Shown here: in pieces, positions 1 to 9,839 of the stretch
How positions within the stretch are numbered: the first letter of the stretch is position 1
Layout of the letters: every line of letters begins with the position of its first letter
Position numbers and translations under genes: made by a program
The notes under the pieces: model-generated
What the model saw: only the letters and a program-made list of their open reading frames with translations
The model's database searches: none
What the model was told of the DNA's origin: nothing
Source: Puccinia triticina
Lineage: Eukaryota; Basidiomycota; Pucciniomycetes; Pucciniales; Pucciniaceae
NCBI RefSeq assembly: GCF_026914185.1
Contig: NC_070574.1
Location: 3,686,501-3,750,500, forward strand
Length of the DNA: 64,000 nucleotides
Direction of reading: 5' to 3'

Positions 1-373
1 TGGACAAAACAGAGATTTCTCACCACAACTAGCATTTTAACTTTGCCGAAAATCATTGCCAAGGATTCGCAGGAATAATGTATCTGATCAAAAATCTATC
101 GTGGCACTGGATTTCTAGACAACCGGGGGATGATTATGGGATAATTGACCGGCTCAAAATACTGACCTGAGGGCAACTATGGTCATGCAGCAGTTCTTTA
201 TATACAACGATGGGTGAAATGTTCAACTTTCTTAGCAGCGAGGCAGAGACAGAAACTAAAACAAGATGTTGGGAGACAGTTTGAGTGAAGCTATCATTAT
301 GTAATATTAACCAGCAACCCTTCTCATTGTCAAATCTAACCCATCGCCCCGGCCGACCACGTGATTTGTTTCC
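1..373. repeat. Dispersed repeat, copy 1 (partner at 17258-17608)
   Basis: This stretch matches 17258-17608 almost base for base at its start (TGGACAAAACAGAGATTTCT in both) and less well further in. Both copies run in the same direction and end near a shared CCGGCCG..CCACG block. The left end may lie outside the window. No coding capacity is convincing. It is probably a terminal piece of an unidentified mobile element. Confidence 0.7.
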
Positions 374-384
374 TGAGAAAGCAA

Positions 385-600
385 AAAGGTTTGGCTGCGC
401 AGCTCCCCTTTGGAAGCAATCTGACATGCATAAACCTTACTCACAGGTGCATGAGCAACGAAATCAGCATTGCTTTTTTTGCAATGTGAACCCCCCTAAT
501 TTGTAAAACTTGAGGGCTCACACGGTGTTGAACTTAACACAAGTCCGTGCTCGCGGGGTGCGAGCCCCCTCCCGCCAGGGAGGGACTTGCACGCAATGTC
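385..600. repeat. Dispersed repeat module shared with 44919-44990 and 46272-46500
   Basis: Bases 385-510 closely match 46272-46400 (same AGCAAAAAGGTTTGGCTG start, same T7 run before GCAA.GTGAACCCCCCTAAT). Bases 530-600, with CGGGGTGCGAG and GGAGGGACTTG, are found again in reverse orientation at 44919-44990 and partly at 58380-58420. It is part of a non-coding, hairpin-rich repeat family scattered through the window. Confidence 0.7.
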
Positions 601-1226
601 AAGGTTCTTGCATGAGCAGTACTAAATGGCTGGAAAGACCATAAAACCCGCCAGATGACCCCCAACCACTCTGAAATTTGAGAAGGGGGGGGGGGGGGCA
701 CTATTGGAATCCTCAGGATTTCCTACATGTCCTGAAAAAAAAGCTGCTGTTGTGTTTGACAAGTAGGTAGGCTCCACTTCCCTTATCTTTTTCTTTGTTG
801 AGATTCTCAGTTGTAGGTGCTACAGGATCTTGAAATCAAAATACAACAAAACAACACAAAAAACCCAGTCTTCTCAGGCTGCAACCCCAACTTTACAAGC
901 AAGCCTCTCCTTTGGAGATGCTTCGCGCCTCCTTGGAGAGGATTAGTTAAGCTCAACACAGTCTTGAGTATACTGTCACACCCTGCAGTCCGACACCCAA
1001 ACAAATGCATGCGCAGTCACTGCGAAAGCTGCACAGAGACTCTGGATGTACCCTGAACTTGTGCGGGTGTTGCATCACTGTATGCAACACTGAATTCCAC
1101 ACTGTGTCATCTTAAGGTGTGTATGGACAATTTTTTATTTGATAAGTTTTTCTGATTGATCAGCAACATGCAATCCAGTGCAGCTTGCCATAATTTTATA
1201 TTTCTTTCATAAAGGGCTCAAATTTA
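601..1226. other. Intergenic, with one hairpin module at 903-948
   Basis: No gene is seen. A G10-like run lies near 690. Bases 903-948 hold a self-complementary block with outer stem CCTCTCC..GGAGAGG and inner stem GGAG.CGC..GCG.CTCC. It recurs at 46588-46633 in the same orientation and at 45059-45104 in reverse. Confidence 0.6.
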
Positions 1227-1345
1227 GGCTGTGTTTGGCAGTTTAATTATTGTGAATAAATCATTTTGACATGTGACATTATGGCACTGGGTTGTCACAT
1301 GTCACAATTATTTATTGTGCAATAATCACGCTGCCAAACACGGCC
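1227..1345. mobile_element. Small MITE with GGCTGTGTTTGGCAG inverted ends
   Basis: The left end GGCTGTGTTTGGCAG and the right end CTGCCAAACACGGCC are inverted complements with one mismatch, 119 bases apart. The interior continues the symmetry (AATTATTGTG..CACAATTATTTATTG). It has no coding capacity. A clear target duplication was not found. Confidence 0.7.
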
Positions 1346-2214
1346 AAACCTTCAAAGTTTGTAAATTTTAATTGTGAACCCTGTTGTCACTCAAGGCTTG
1401 AACCCAGGCGGAATTGGGCCGAGAGGAGGAAGATGTTGCTGAGCCTTGTCCAAAACTGAGAAATTAGGAAGAGGGCTTTGGAAGGGAGTTACAAATGATT
1501 GACCAGCAAGGTGTTCAAAGGAATTAGGATTTGGGGAAGGAGGTAACAACATGCGGAGAGGGAGTATTGGGGAAGAATTGTTGGACATTTTATGCTTGAT
1601 GGGCTGGATTAAGAGTACATTATAATTGAGAGATGGGAGGCCGAAGATTTGACGATGATAAAGAAATGGACTTTATGTTTATTTGATGATAATGCTGGAA
1701 GATTGACAAGATTTAAGTAAATTAAATTTGATGATGTAGATGATGATGGAAAAAACAAAGATAGCCAAAAAGAAAATATGAATATCTACGGTTGAAGATT
1801 GTGATATAATTGGAAGAGCAGCCCTATTACTCTTACTTCTTTAATAGCTATGAACAAACTCAAGAGAGAATGTTGCTTATGTTCAGATGTAATAAGGGGT
1901 AGTCTATCTTCAAATGATAAATAAAATCTTGAAGGGTAACTTGATAGGGTTTGATTTCTGTTTAGAATTGGATGATGATGAAAACAATAGAACAAATAAT
2001 ATTGCAATGAGGGAAAAAGGAAAAAGAAAGAGAACAACAAAGGACCATCAAATATACAACAAGGAGATCAGACCACGTCATAAGATCATATAATTAAAGT
2101 CTAGTTAAATCAGTAAAGATTAATAAATGGTTATCAACAGGAAACATAACTTATTTCCCATATATTTCATTAATAATCCCATGTAACAATGAAAATGTTA
2201 CATCAAGGCTGCGC
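1346..2214. other. AT-rich intergenic sequence, nothing recognised
   Basis: Low-complexity AT and GATGAT-rich sequence. The open frames here are short and of skewed composition. No gene, RNA or structured repeat can be supported. Confidence 0.5.
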
Positions 2215-2375
2215 AAGCCCTTGCACGCCCATGCACGGGCATGCACACCCTTGCACACCATTTGGCTCCCACACCCTGGGCTAAAATAGGGTGTGGGGGC
2301 GGGCATGTGCCTCTGCATGCCCTTTTTGAAGGGTGTGGGCGTGGGCGTGCCCCCGGGAGAAGGGTGTGCATTTAT
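2215..2375. repeat. GC-rich low-complexity tract of TGCA and GGGCGTG words
   Basis: Imperfect reiteration of GCACGCCCATGCACGGGCAT-like words, followed by GTGGGGGCGGGCATGTG and GTGGGCGTGGGCGTG, in otherwise AT-rich DNA. The open frames on both strands (2151-2510) are by-products of this composition. Function unknown. Confidence 0.5.
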
Positions 2376-2460
2376 CAACGCCCCTTCATAATAGTTATGA
2401 TTGTATCCATGTGTATTCTGCAACAACATCATTTTGATTGCTCTTTTTCAATGTTACTTA

Positions 2461-2620
2461 GGCCCTGTTTGGACACACTGTTATACATCATAAACAAGGA
2501 AAATTTATGATGCACAAACCAAATTTTGCCCCCCATTGCCACCAAATTTTCAAAACCCCCAGGGGGCCCACATCATAAATTCACCCATTTATGATGTGTA
2601 CCGGTGCATCCAAATGGGCC
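2461..2620. mobile_element. 160-base MITE with TTA target duplication
   Basis: The ends GGCCCTGTTTGGACAC and GTGCATCCAAATGGGCC are imperfect inverted repeats, and inner blocks (CATCATAAA..TTTATGATG) extend the palindrome. The trinucleotide TTA stands on both sides (2458-2460 and 2621-2623). A TTA duplication fits the PIF/Harbinger superfamily. No coding capacity, so it would depend on a transposase elsewhere. Confidence 0.75.
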
Positions 2621-2727
2621 TTAAGTAGCACTAGGTGTTAAATAATGCTGATACATTATGGACCTTCTGTTTCTAAACCAATCAAATTCATTTGCATTTG
2701 GCTAGAATAGCAGGAGTGTCATGCATA

Positions 2728-2807
2728 TGTGATGAAAAAAAAAAAACCTTGTGTCCAGGAATTTTCAAGCTGGGCACAAGTCAACTACGGCTGCAGGGAG
2801 GAAACGG
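2728..2807 (-). mobile_element. Left part of an older LTR-like repeat split by the Gypsy insertion
   Basis: TGTGATGAAAA..CTTGTGTCC..GGGCACAAGTCAACT corresponds to 43098-43170 (TGTGAGGAAAA..CTTGTGTCTGG..GGTACAAGTGAACT). The match continues on the far side of the Gypsy element at 13394. The Gypsy element therefore landed inside this older repeat. Confidence 0.6.
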
Positions 2808-3740
2808 TGTGGAACTACTCAAAGGGGAGAATAGAGCTTGGAAGGTAAATGGATAGCAACACTAGTACTAATGTAAGCTATGCAAGGGTGCTGATGAGGC
2901 TGCCTTCCTGACTAATGCTGAGGGGATGAGAGTAACACTAAGAAAAAAGAAGAAAAGGTGTGGCTGATTTCTGCTTGATCTTAGGAGCTAGTACTATGAG
3001 CTTTAACTACTGACTACTGAGGGTAAGAGAGATGGAGGATTGATGAGAGTGGGGAACTTATAATTTCTTTATCCAAAATTATCTATAAATTCTGTATATA
3101 TTTCTCTGCATGAGGTACAAGTGAGGGGGGGGGAAGACAATTCTTATAGTAAGGAGGGATGAGCACAGACAATGAAGAGTTCTGGCTATGAGAATGAAGG
3201 TTGTACAAATGAGGAAGAGTGATGTGAACATAGTAACAGTATGTAATGATGAGCAATGCTGAAAAGGGAATGCTGGTTATGGGAATAAAAGAATGTACTA
3301 ATGGGGAAAAGTGATGTGAACATAGTAACTACTTGTAATGATGAGCACTACTGAAAGAGGTAAGCACAGATCTAATGATGTAATGTGTATAATAGCCATA
3401 GTACATAATGAGGAATGTATGTAAAGGTTTTAGGATGTGAAAGTAATTATGTAAAAGTAATGTACTGTAATGATTCCAGTAAGTTACTAATGAATTGAGT
3501 ATTGTAACTAATGAAGACTGTAGATTATCTGTAAGTCTTATATCCTCTATAACTATTGAACCATTGAAGATAAGGGTATACTATGTATGAGGGACTATAT
3601 GTGAAATTTGATGTAGAATCTGAATATGCAATAATAATGAGGTATTTGTGAAGGGTTATGGGGAAATGTTCAATGTAATGATGAATATATGTAAAAGAAA
3701 GCAATAAAATACTACTTATGGTTTGGAATGGAGCACCACA
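2808..3740 (-). repeat. 3' LTR of the Gypsy element
   Basis: 933 bases; perfect TGTGG/CCACA termini. Matched over its whole length by 12459-13393. It contains a run of 9 G (11 in the partner). Abutted on the internal side by the polypurine tract. Confidence 0.95.
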
Positions 3741-3754
3741 TCCTCCCCCAACTT
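3741..3754 (-). other. Polypurine tract of the Gypsy element
   Basis: On the sense (minus) strand the bases just before the 3' LTR read AAGTTGGGGGAGGA, directly abutting TGTGG. This is the expected place and composition for the plus-strand DNA primer. A similar tract lies inside pol at 7960-7975. Confidence 0.8.
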
Positions 3755-5775
3755 ATTGTCTGTCCCCAGGCAATGCACCAAAGAGAAGAGTGATCCAGAA
3801 AGAGTTGAAGAATGTTGAGTCCAAGAGTCCAAAGTCCAAAGTCCAGTGTTCTTCCTCCAAAAGGTGAAATCCAAAGTCCTGAGTAGTAATCCAAATCCAA
3901 AGAGTCCAGCGTCCAAAGCCAATTAGAATCCAAGTATAAACCAAGTCCAGTATATCTGCGTCCAAGGTATCCAAGTCCAATCCAAAGTCCAATAGTCCTA
4001 TGTATCCAGAGTATCCATAGTCCAGTATCCAATCCAAAGAGTCCAGTATCCAAAAGAAGGTCCAATTATCAATGAGGGTTGAATGTATAAGAAGATCTAA
4101 CTCTGCTGAAGGCAATATCCTTGAGACAGACACATATTAGACTAATTTCCACTCTGGAGAATAATTTTCCCGCCTAACTGAGGCTAAGGAAGAATGCAAT
4201 GATTGATGATGATTGATTGATTGATTGATGAGGTTGATAATTGTAATTTCTGAAGGGTGTGAATGATTTGGAATTGAATGACTGGATTTCTGAGTTTCTG
4301 AGTATATAATGTAAAGTTCAGTGAAGAGAATTTGAAGTCCAGAGAGGTTGATAAGCTGTCCAAAGAATATTCTTGCTCAAGTTGGGTGGTTTCTGAGCTG
4401 CAATGTGTTGGAAGAAATTGATTATAATGATGAATGAATGAGTGATTGGATTGCTGATTGAATAATTCCTAGAATACAGGGTGAAGATGATGAAGTTCCA
4501 ATATTGTGGTGGTTGGATGTCCAGTAATTGCTATGGGATGGTAAGGAATAATGATGGATGGATGGATTGATTGATGGATGATTGAATTGATTGATGATCC
4601 ATAATTGATATTAGATGGTAAGGAATAATGATGGATGGATAAAAATGAGTGATTATTCCAGAATGAATTCCTTTTCCATGATGATCGTTTTCTTCCTTTC
4701 CCTTCCTTTTCTTCCATTATTCTTGAGTACTTGACTCCTTTTAATTTCCCCATGTCCACTACGAAAAAAAGCGTTAATTTTTGTACAGATGAGGAATGGA
4801 ACATGTGTCCATGCGCGCGTGCTGTCGAAAGAGGGGTCCAGTTGTCTGAGCGGGGGCTCCAAGCGGGAGGCGCGCGTGCGGAATGACGAAAAGAAAAATA
4901 GAAATTGATCGACCTGTATCTCCGGAACGGCTCGATGAAAATTCTTGAAACCAAGTTCATTCGAAAGAAGCGATTCTGCAGATTAAAATGGTATATACTG
5001 GTTATTTTTAAGGGTTGAGTATCGATTGTGTAGGGCCGGTTAAAGATCCAAGCAAGACCCGCGGGCGCGCGTAGTAGTAAAGCCGTGCAGATTAAGAGAC
5101 CACTTCCTCCAGATATAACTCAAAACCCCGTCGATGAAATTTTCTAATTACGAGCTCATTTGAAAGGCAAGAAGGAGGAGATGAAACTAGAATAGATTGA
5201 TATTGAGATTCCTTTCGGCCGATAGGTCGCCGTAAACGTTTAATGAATGGCACCCGCGGGGCCGCGTAAATCCTAGGGAAACTTTGAGGGGTTATAACTT
5301 CTAAACGGCTCGATAGAATCGTCCAGAACCGAGTTTAAATGAAAGGCAAGATCGCATTTATGAAGACTGTAATGACCAATATTAAATTTGAAGCCGGCCG
5401 ACCGATTATTCGAGCGATTAAAGCTTTATTATGATTTTCCGCGGTTTCCATCGTATAGGAGTTGAAGGGAGATGAATACATGATGAAATACTCTTAAGGT
5501 AACGCCAAGGAGCTGTCCAATTAGACTCCTGAAGCTGGAAAATCGATTGAAAAAAGTTATAGGCGAAAAGAATGACGTGAAAGCATTCCAAGAATTTAAT
5601 TAAACTGGGTCGAACACCAGAGTCAACATTAAGAAAATGAAAGAGAATCCGCGCCACACGATTCTGAAAGGTAAAGGCGTCCATAGTGACGTCTTTAAAT
5701 GAAGAAAAATGAGTATCTATAAGGTCCAGGTCGTCGGCCAACGGAAAAGTTCCGTTATCGCATTCAATATCCGTA
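3755..5775. other. Non-coding 3' region of the Gypsy element, with two repeat blocks
   Basis: Bases 3800-4065 are built from variants of the 8-10-base word TCCAAAGTCC, which gives skewed Trp/Leu/Asp-rich open frames on the minus strand that I do not regard as genes. Bases 4200-4660 are ATTGATGG-rich. Bases 4917-5365 hold three diverged copies of a block that begins TATAACT or TATCTCC, continues (A)ACGGCTCGAT, and ends CGAG/TTCATTTGAAAGGCAAGA; copies start at 4917, 5114 and 5293. A minus-strand frame at 5418-5801 overlaps the start of the antisense gene and is not convincing. Confidence 0.6.
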
Positions 5776-6540
5776 ATGTTTGCCTCCAGCGCTACTTCCA
5801 CGCCCTCATCGCCGAAAGAAAACCTCGATAACTCCTTAGATTATTCTTCAAACACGTCCATAACTTCATCTCAACTCGACGAAGCAGCCATTATTAGCCC
5901 CTCTTACGATATCCCGTTTTCCATTCGTCAAGCGCACTCGGCCGTAGACAACGTCCACGCATATAACTCCGGCATGCGGGACAGTTTCAAACCCGAAGAA
6001 ATCTACGCCTTGCGCCACTTTATCCAGCAAGGACTCCTCGCCTTTGCTTGTGAGGACCTCAACGACCCGGTTGCCGCACGAAACGCACGTCTGAGGTTGT
6101 ATAGCCGATTTCACGACGCCTTTGCACATGTATGTCGAGTGGATTCTGTATGTAGATGAATAAGAATTTGAAAAGAAAGAAGATTGATTATAATACTGAT
6201 ATTTTTCCCTGTTTCTATTTTGATTTTTAGATGGATACTCATTCCATAATAGATGCCATGATAGAGGAAACTGAGGAAAAGAATGCCCTGGAGTTGTTAA
6301 GGGTGAGGGACCAAGTGGAAGAGGAGGAAGATGGTTGGAGGGTAGAAGCAGAAATGGAGAGGATAAGAGCTGAGGGTAAGTTCTATTTTTATTCTTTATT
6401 GAGGATTTTTACTAATGTTATGCTTTAATTTTTCTTTTGATGTCTTTTGATTTTTAGATAAGGAGAAGGGAAAAGAGAAGGAGAAAAGTGAAATGGAAGA
6501 GGGTGGTGTAGTGATAAAAGATGAAGAGGTGAGCTTTTGA
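5776..6540 (+). CDS. Spliced antisense gene inside the Gypsy element, unknown function
   Basis: Three exons on the strand opposite gag-pol give 193 residues: 5776-6129, 6231-6375 and 6458-6540. Both introns have good signals (GTATGT..TTTTTAG and GTAAGT..TTTTTAG) and the reading phase closes across both junctions, ending at TGA. The N-terminus is Ser/Thr/Pro-rich, the middle (residues about 40-118) is a mixed region with DSFKPEEIYALRHFIQQGLL, and the C-terminus is a highly charged Lys/Glu stretch. Codons in exon 1 are more GC-rich than in gag-pol, which hints at separate origin. I do not recognise a family. A last intron at GTGAGC (6529) in place of the stop is possible. Antisense frames near the 3' end are known in some plant LTR elements; whether this is comparable is inference. 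Confidence 0.55.
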
Positions 6541-6707
6541 TTTTTATATTTAGTTATTTTTATTTGAGAGTGTTTTTGAGACTGATTTATATTGATTTAT
6601 TTCTGATTTGTTTATAGATTTGATTTTATTTTGTTGTTATGTTATTGTGTAAGAAGATGAGAAAGAGAGAAGAGAAAAGAGATGAATTGATTATTCCTTA
6701 TTTGTTT
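6541..6707. other. Short spacer between the antisense gene and the pol stop
   Basis: T-rich and purine-rich low-complexity sequence. It would be the 3' untranslated part of two convergent transcripts. Confidence 0.4.
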
Positions 6708-9700
6708 TTACCTGGAGTGGTATTCCTTGACATGAGTTGCAGCAAACCTTCTGGCTAATTCTGTGCCATCCAATTCTTCCAAGATGTAAGATCCTCCTGG
6801 GTTTTGAGCTTTGATTCTGTAAGGGCCATTCCATTTATTTTCAAAGAGCTTGCCAAACTGAGAGTCCAAAGATTTGTTATACACTACTACTAATTGACCT
6901 TTCTTTAGTGGCTGCCTTGATGTTTTCTTCTTGTTCCAATAGTCCACAGAGTTCTTCCTGGAATCCATAAGCTGCTGGTGTGCTTGCTGCAAGATGGTAT
7001 CCCTGTTTTCAAGCTGCTGAGTCCTAGCCAATAAAAGATCCTGAGTTGATTCTACCTTTGACCAATCCACTCCAAAGAAGGTTTCCAATTCTAGGTCAAT
7101 GGGTAAGATGGGGGGCTGTCCAAGAACTAATTCATAAGGTGAGTAACCAGTTGATCTTTTGGTGGAAATTCTGTCTGCAAATAAAACTAAAGGTAAATAA
7201 TTCCTCCACTTCTTGCCTTCTTTTCCACAGAGCTTGACCAAGGTATCCTTAATTGCCTGATGTCCTCTTTCTACCATACCATTTGCTTCAGGATAATAAG
7301 GGGTGGTGACTTTGATTTTGATTCCAGATTCCAGAAGGGATTTTTGAAATTGTTGTCCAAATTCAGATCCTCCATCCACTGTGACTGACCAAGGGGCTCC
7401 ATATCTGTAGATCCAGTTGTCCAAGAACCACTGAGAGATTTTCTTTGCTTGAATCTTTTCTAGTCCAACTGCCTCTACCCATCCAGAAAGGTCATCTCTT
7501 GCAATTACCAGGTATTTCCATTTGCCAGCTTTGATGTGAACTGTATCCAAACTGACTCTTCCAAAGATGGTTGCTGCTCCTGTAGGTTTCTTGGGTTCCA
7601 TTGGCAATTTTGAACTCCTCTTCTGGCAAGCTTCACAAGACTGGACCCACTTGGTAACACCTCTCTTGAGACTTGGCCACCAAAATCTGAGTTTAATCCT
7701 TCTGTAGGTTTCAGCAATACCTCTGTGGCCTAAGGATTCATGAAGGGAATTGAGGATGGAATTCTGAGCTGAAGAGGAGGTGACTACTATCTGGGAGAAT
7801 GGTTTGTTGATCCTGTGCAAGACTCCATTGGAAAGGAAGAAGTTGGCTGATTTGTGCAAAATTTTCTTGAATTCCAGGCTGCTGCATCCTGGAGGTTTGT
7901 TCATGGTTGAAAGGTATTCCTGGAGGTGCTTCCAAATTCCTTGCTGCAAGTTACTTACCCCCTCCCCCAACTTAGCTGATGTCCCCAGAAGCAGGCCAAA
8001 AGAAGAATGTTTAGTTCCAAATCCAGGGTGAGGTTTGATCCAGGTTTCATCTTCATCAAAGCTAGGACAGTCATCTTCATCAGAATCAGGGGGCCTTCTT
8101 GAAAGTCCATCAGGTAAGGTGAAAGTTTTTCCAGGAGTGTGAACAAGGTCATAGGAGAATAACTGAATAAATCCAATCCATCTGTTCATAGGGGCATTCG
8201 GAAGTGAAGGGTTGTTGATCATTCCAATAAGGCACTGGGCATCCACTCTGAGTTGAAAATGTTGGCCCCACAGTTTGGTTTGAAGTTTCTTGAGGATCTT
8301 GGCAACACCACAGAGTTCTAATTTGGATTGTGAGTATTTTGATTCCCTGGGTGAAAAGACTACTGACTCATATAACACAGGCCTATCCAATCCATCAGAA
8401 TCCTGTTGAGTAAGAACAGCACCTGCAGCAATAACACTGGAGTCCACTGAGAGTTTGATTAAGCCAGCATTAGGTCCATAGTCCAATTTCTTCAGGGTGA
8501 TATCAGTTCCAACAATCCTTTTAAGGTCCTCAAAGGCATCCTGGCAATCTTCAGTCCAATCCCAAGAGGAGTCCTTCCTGGTGAGTCTTCTGAGTGGAGC
8601 AGTAATGGTTGAGTAATTTTTAATGAACATTCTAACATATACACAGATACCTAGGAATCCTCTGACATCTGAAGGAGTGGTGGGAGTTGGCCAGGTTTCA
8701 ATTTTGTTGAGCTTCTTGATGGATATCCTTCTGCCTTCCTTACAAACCACATGGCCAACCAGATCCAGAGCAGGTACACAGCAAGCAAATTTCTTCCCAG
8801 AGATGGTGAGTCCGGCTTCTTCAATCCTGAAAAGAATCCTTTCCAGAGTAATGGCATATTCATAGATAAATCTTCTGATCTGGGGGTTGTCCTTTAGAGT
8901 TTCTTCATTGTAGTCAGAGGTTGGTCCTTTTATACCTCCATCATCCACAAAGATTCCCATATGTTGAGGTAATTCATCCTGGAGTATCCACATCATTTGG
9001 GCCTGGTAAACTGCAACTGAATTGGTGGCTCCTTGGGGTAATCTGGTAAGTTGAAATCTTCCAAGGGGTGTTTCAAAGGTGGTCAAAGGTCTGGATTCTG
9101 GAGCTAATTCTCTTTCATCATATCCTCCCATAATATCACCTAGTCCATAGCAAGCCCTTCCAGTGAATGATTCAATGAGTTCCTCTGTCTTTGGTGGTAG
9201 TCCAGCGTCCTTAATGGTGACTTTGTTGAGTTTCTGAAGGTCATGTACAATTCTGAGCTTACCATCCTGCTTCTTTACACAAAATATAGGGCTGGAATAA
9301 CTGGAAAAGGATTGTTCATAGAGGCCAGTGCTGAGTCTTTCCCTTACCAATTCTATAACCTGGTCTTTGATGGGTGCAGGGATTGGAATTGGTTTCTGTT
9401 GCCAAGGTTCATGAGGAATGACTGGAATAATATAAGGCTGTCCATAGGTGTGTTTAAGAAGGCCTCTTTCTGTTTCTACAAAAGCCAAAGCACCTTGTCT
9501 AATCACAATTACCCATACCAGCAGGAGATATTCTTGAGGAGAAAGCCATCCAGGAGGTCCAAAATTGATGAGGTCCAGCCTTTCTTGAGTAATCTTGGAG
9601 GTAGGAGTGAATGGTGGAGGAAAAGGGCTTAAAGGAGTGAGGTAAGGATCTCTTGAGAGTGGTGGCCTTGACAATGGGGGATTGAGAGATAATGGCATTG

Positions 9701-9839
9701 GTTGGTTTACTGGTTTTATTTTTTTTAGAGTTGATTTATATTTTGCTGAATGAGTGACTACAGTTTGTTGCTTTTGGTTGTTTTCCAGGGTTGCAGTTGT
9801 AAGAGAGGGGAACTGAAAACCTGGTCTCAATCTAAAAAA
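6708..9839 (-). CDS. pol: Gypsy pol: reverse transcriptase, RNase H, integrase
   Basis: The open frame runs from 9878, but the only start there is GTG inside gag, so pol is best read as a Gag-Pol extension entered by -1 frameshift at 9833-9839. Reverse transcriptase carries the palm motif IFVDDG and LPQGATNS. RNase H follows (SVDSSVIAAGAVL, LEL, VDAQCL, DGLSR). Integrase has an H2C2 finger (HESLGHRG.., CEACQ), a catalytic core (LDTVHI, TVDGGSEFG, NGMVERGHQ for D, D, E) and a C-terminal GPY-type module (NKWNGPYRI). No chromodomain is seen. About 1,040 residues without stops. The protein copies the element RNA and inserts the DNA into the genome. Confidence 0.93.
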   Translation of the reverse strand, partial: FFRLRPGFQFPSLTTATLENNQKQQTVVTHSAKYKSTLKKIKPVNQPMPLSLNPPLSRPPLSRDPYLTPLSPFPPPFTPTSKITQERLDLINFGPPGWLSPQEYLLLVWVIVIRQGALAFVETERGLLKHTYGQPYIIPVIPHEPWQQKPIPIPAPIKDQVIELVRERLSTGLYEQSFSSYSSPIFCVKKQDGKLRIVHDLQKLNKVTIKDAGLPPKTEELIESFTGRACYGLGDIMGGYDERELAPESRPLTTFETPLGRFQLTRLPQGATNSVAVYQAQMMWILQDELPQHMGIFVDDGGIKGPTSDYNEETLKDNPQIRRFIYEYAITLERILFRIEEAGLTISGKKFACCVPALDLVGHVVCKEGRRISIKKLNKIETWPTPTTPSDVRGFLGICVYVRMFIKNYSTITAPLRRLTRKDSSWDWTEDCQDAFEDLKRIVGTDITLKKLDYGPNAGLIKLSVDSSVIAAGAVLTQQDSDGLDRPVLYESVVFSPRESKYSQSKLELCGVAKILKKLQTKLWGQHFQLRVDAQCLIGMINNPSLPNAPMNRWIGFIQLFSYDLVHTPGKTFTLPDGLSRRPPDSDEDDCPSFDEDETWIKPHPGFGTKHSSFGLLLGTSAKLGEGVSNLQQGIWKHLQEYLSTMNKPPGCSSLEFKKILHKSANFFLSNGVLHRINKPFSQIVVTSSSAQNSILNSLHESLGHRGIAETYRRIKLRFWWPSLKRGVTKWVQSCEACQKRSSKLPMEPKKPTGAATIFGRVSLDTVHIKAGKWKYLVIARDDLSGWVEAVGLEKIQAKKISQWFLDNWIYRYGAPWSVTVDGGSEFGQQFQKSLLESGIKIKVTTPYYPEANGMVERGHQAIKDTLVKLCGKEGKKWRNYLPLVLFADRISTKRSTGYSPYELVLGQPPILPIDLELETFFGVDWSKVESTQDLLLARTQQLENRDTILQQAHQQLMDSRKNSVDYWNKKKTSRQPLKKGQLVVVYNKSLDSQFGKLFENKWNGPYRIKAQNPGGSYILEELDGTELARRFAATHVKEYHSR
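7958..7976 (-). other. Internal polypurine tract within pol (possible central PPT)
   Basis: The sense strand reads AAGTTGGGGGAGGGGG here, nearly the same as the terminal tract, and the following bases also match (CTCCCCCAACTTA..TGTCCCCAG on the plus strand at 7961-7987 and 3744-3770). It lies between RNase H and integrase. Confidence 0.5.
9785..9839 (-). promoter_or_regulatory. Gag-Pol -1 ribosomal frameshift site
   Basis: In the gag frame the codons read AAT TTT TTA GAT TGA, so the heptamer T TTT TTA (9839-9833) sits two codons before the gag stop (9827-9829). Slipping back one base enters the pol frame, which then reads FFRLRPGF without interruption. CCAGG and CCTGG (9820-9824 and 9785-9789 on the plus strand) could form a downstream stem, but this is weak. 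Confidence 0.85.

Noticed and set aside
3712..4133. Overlapping minus-strand frames rich in Leu, Asp and Trp
   Set aside because: They are translations of TCCAAAGTCC-type simple repeats in three frames.
6231..6428. Separate small ORF at 6231
   Set aside because: It is exon 2 of the antisense gene read through its donor site.
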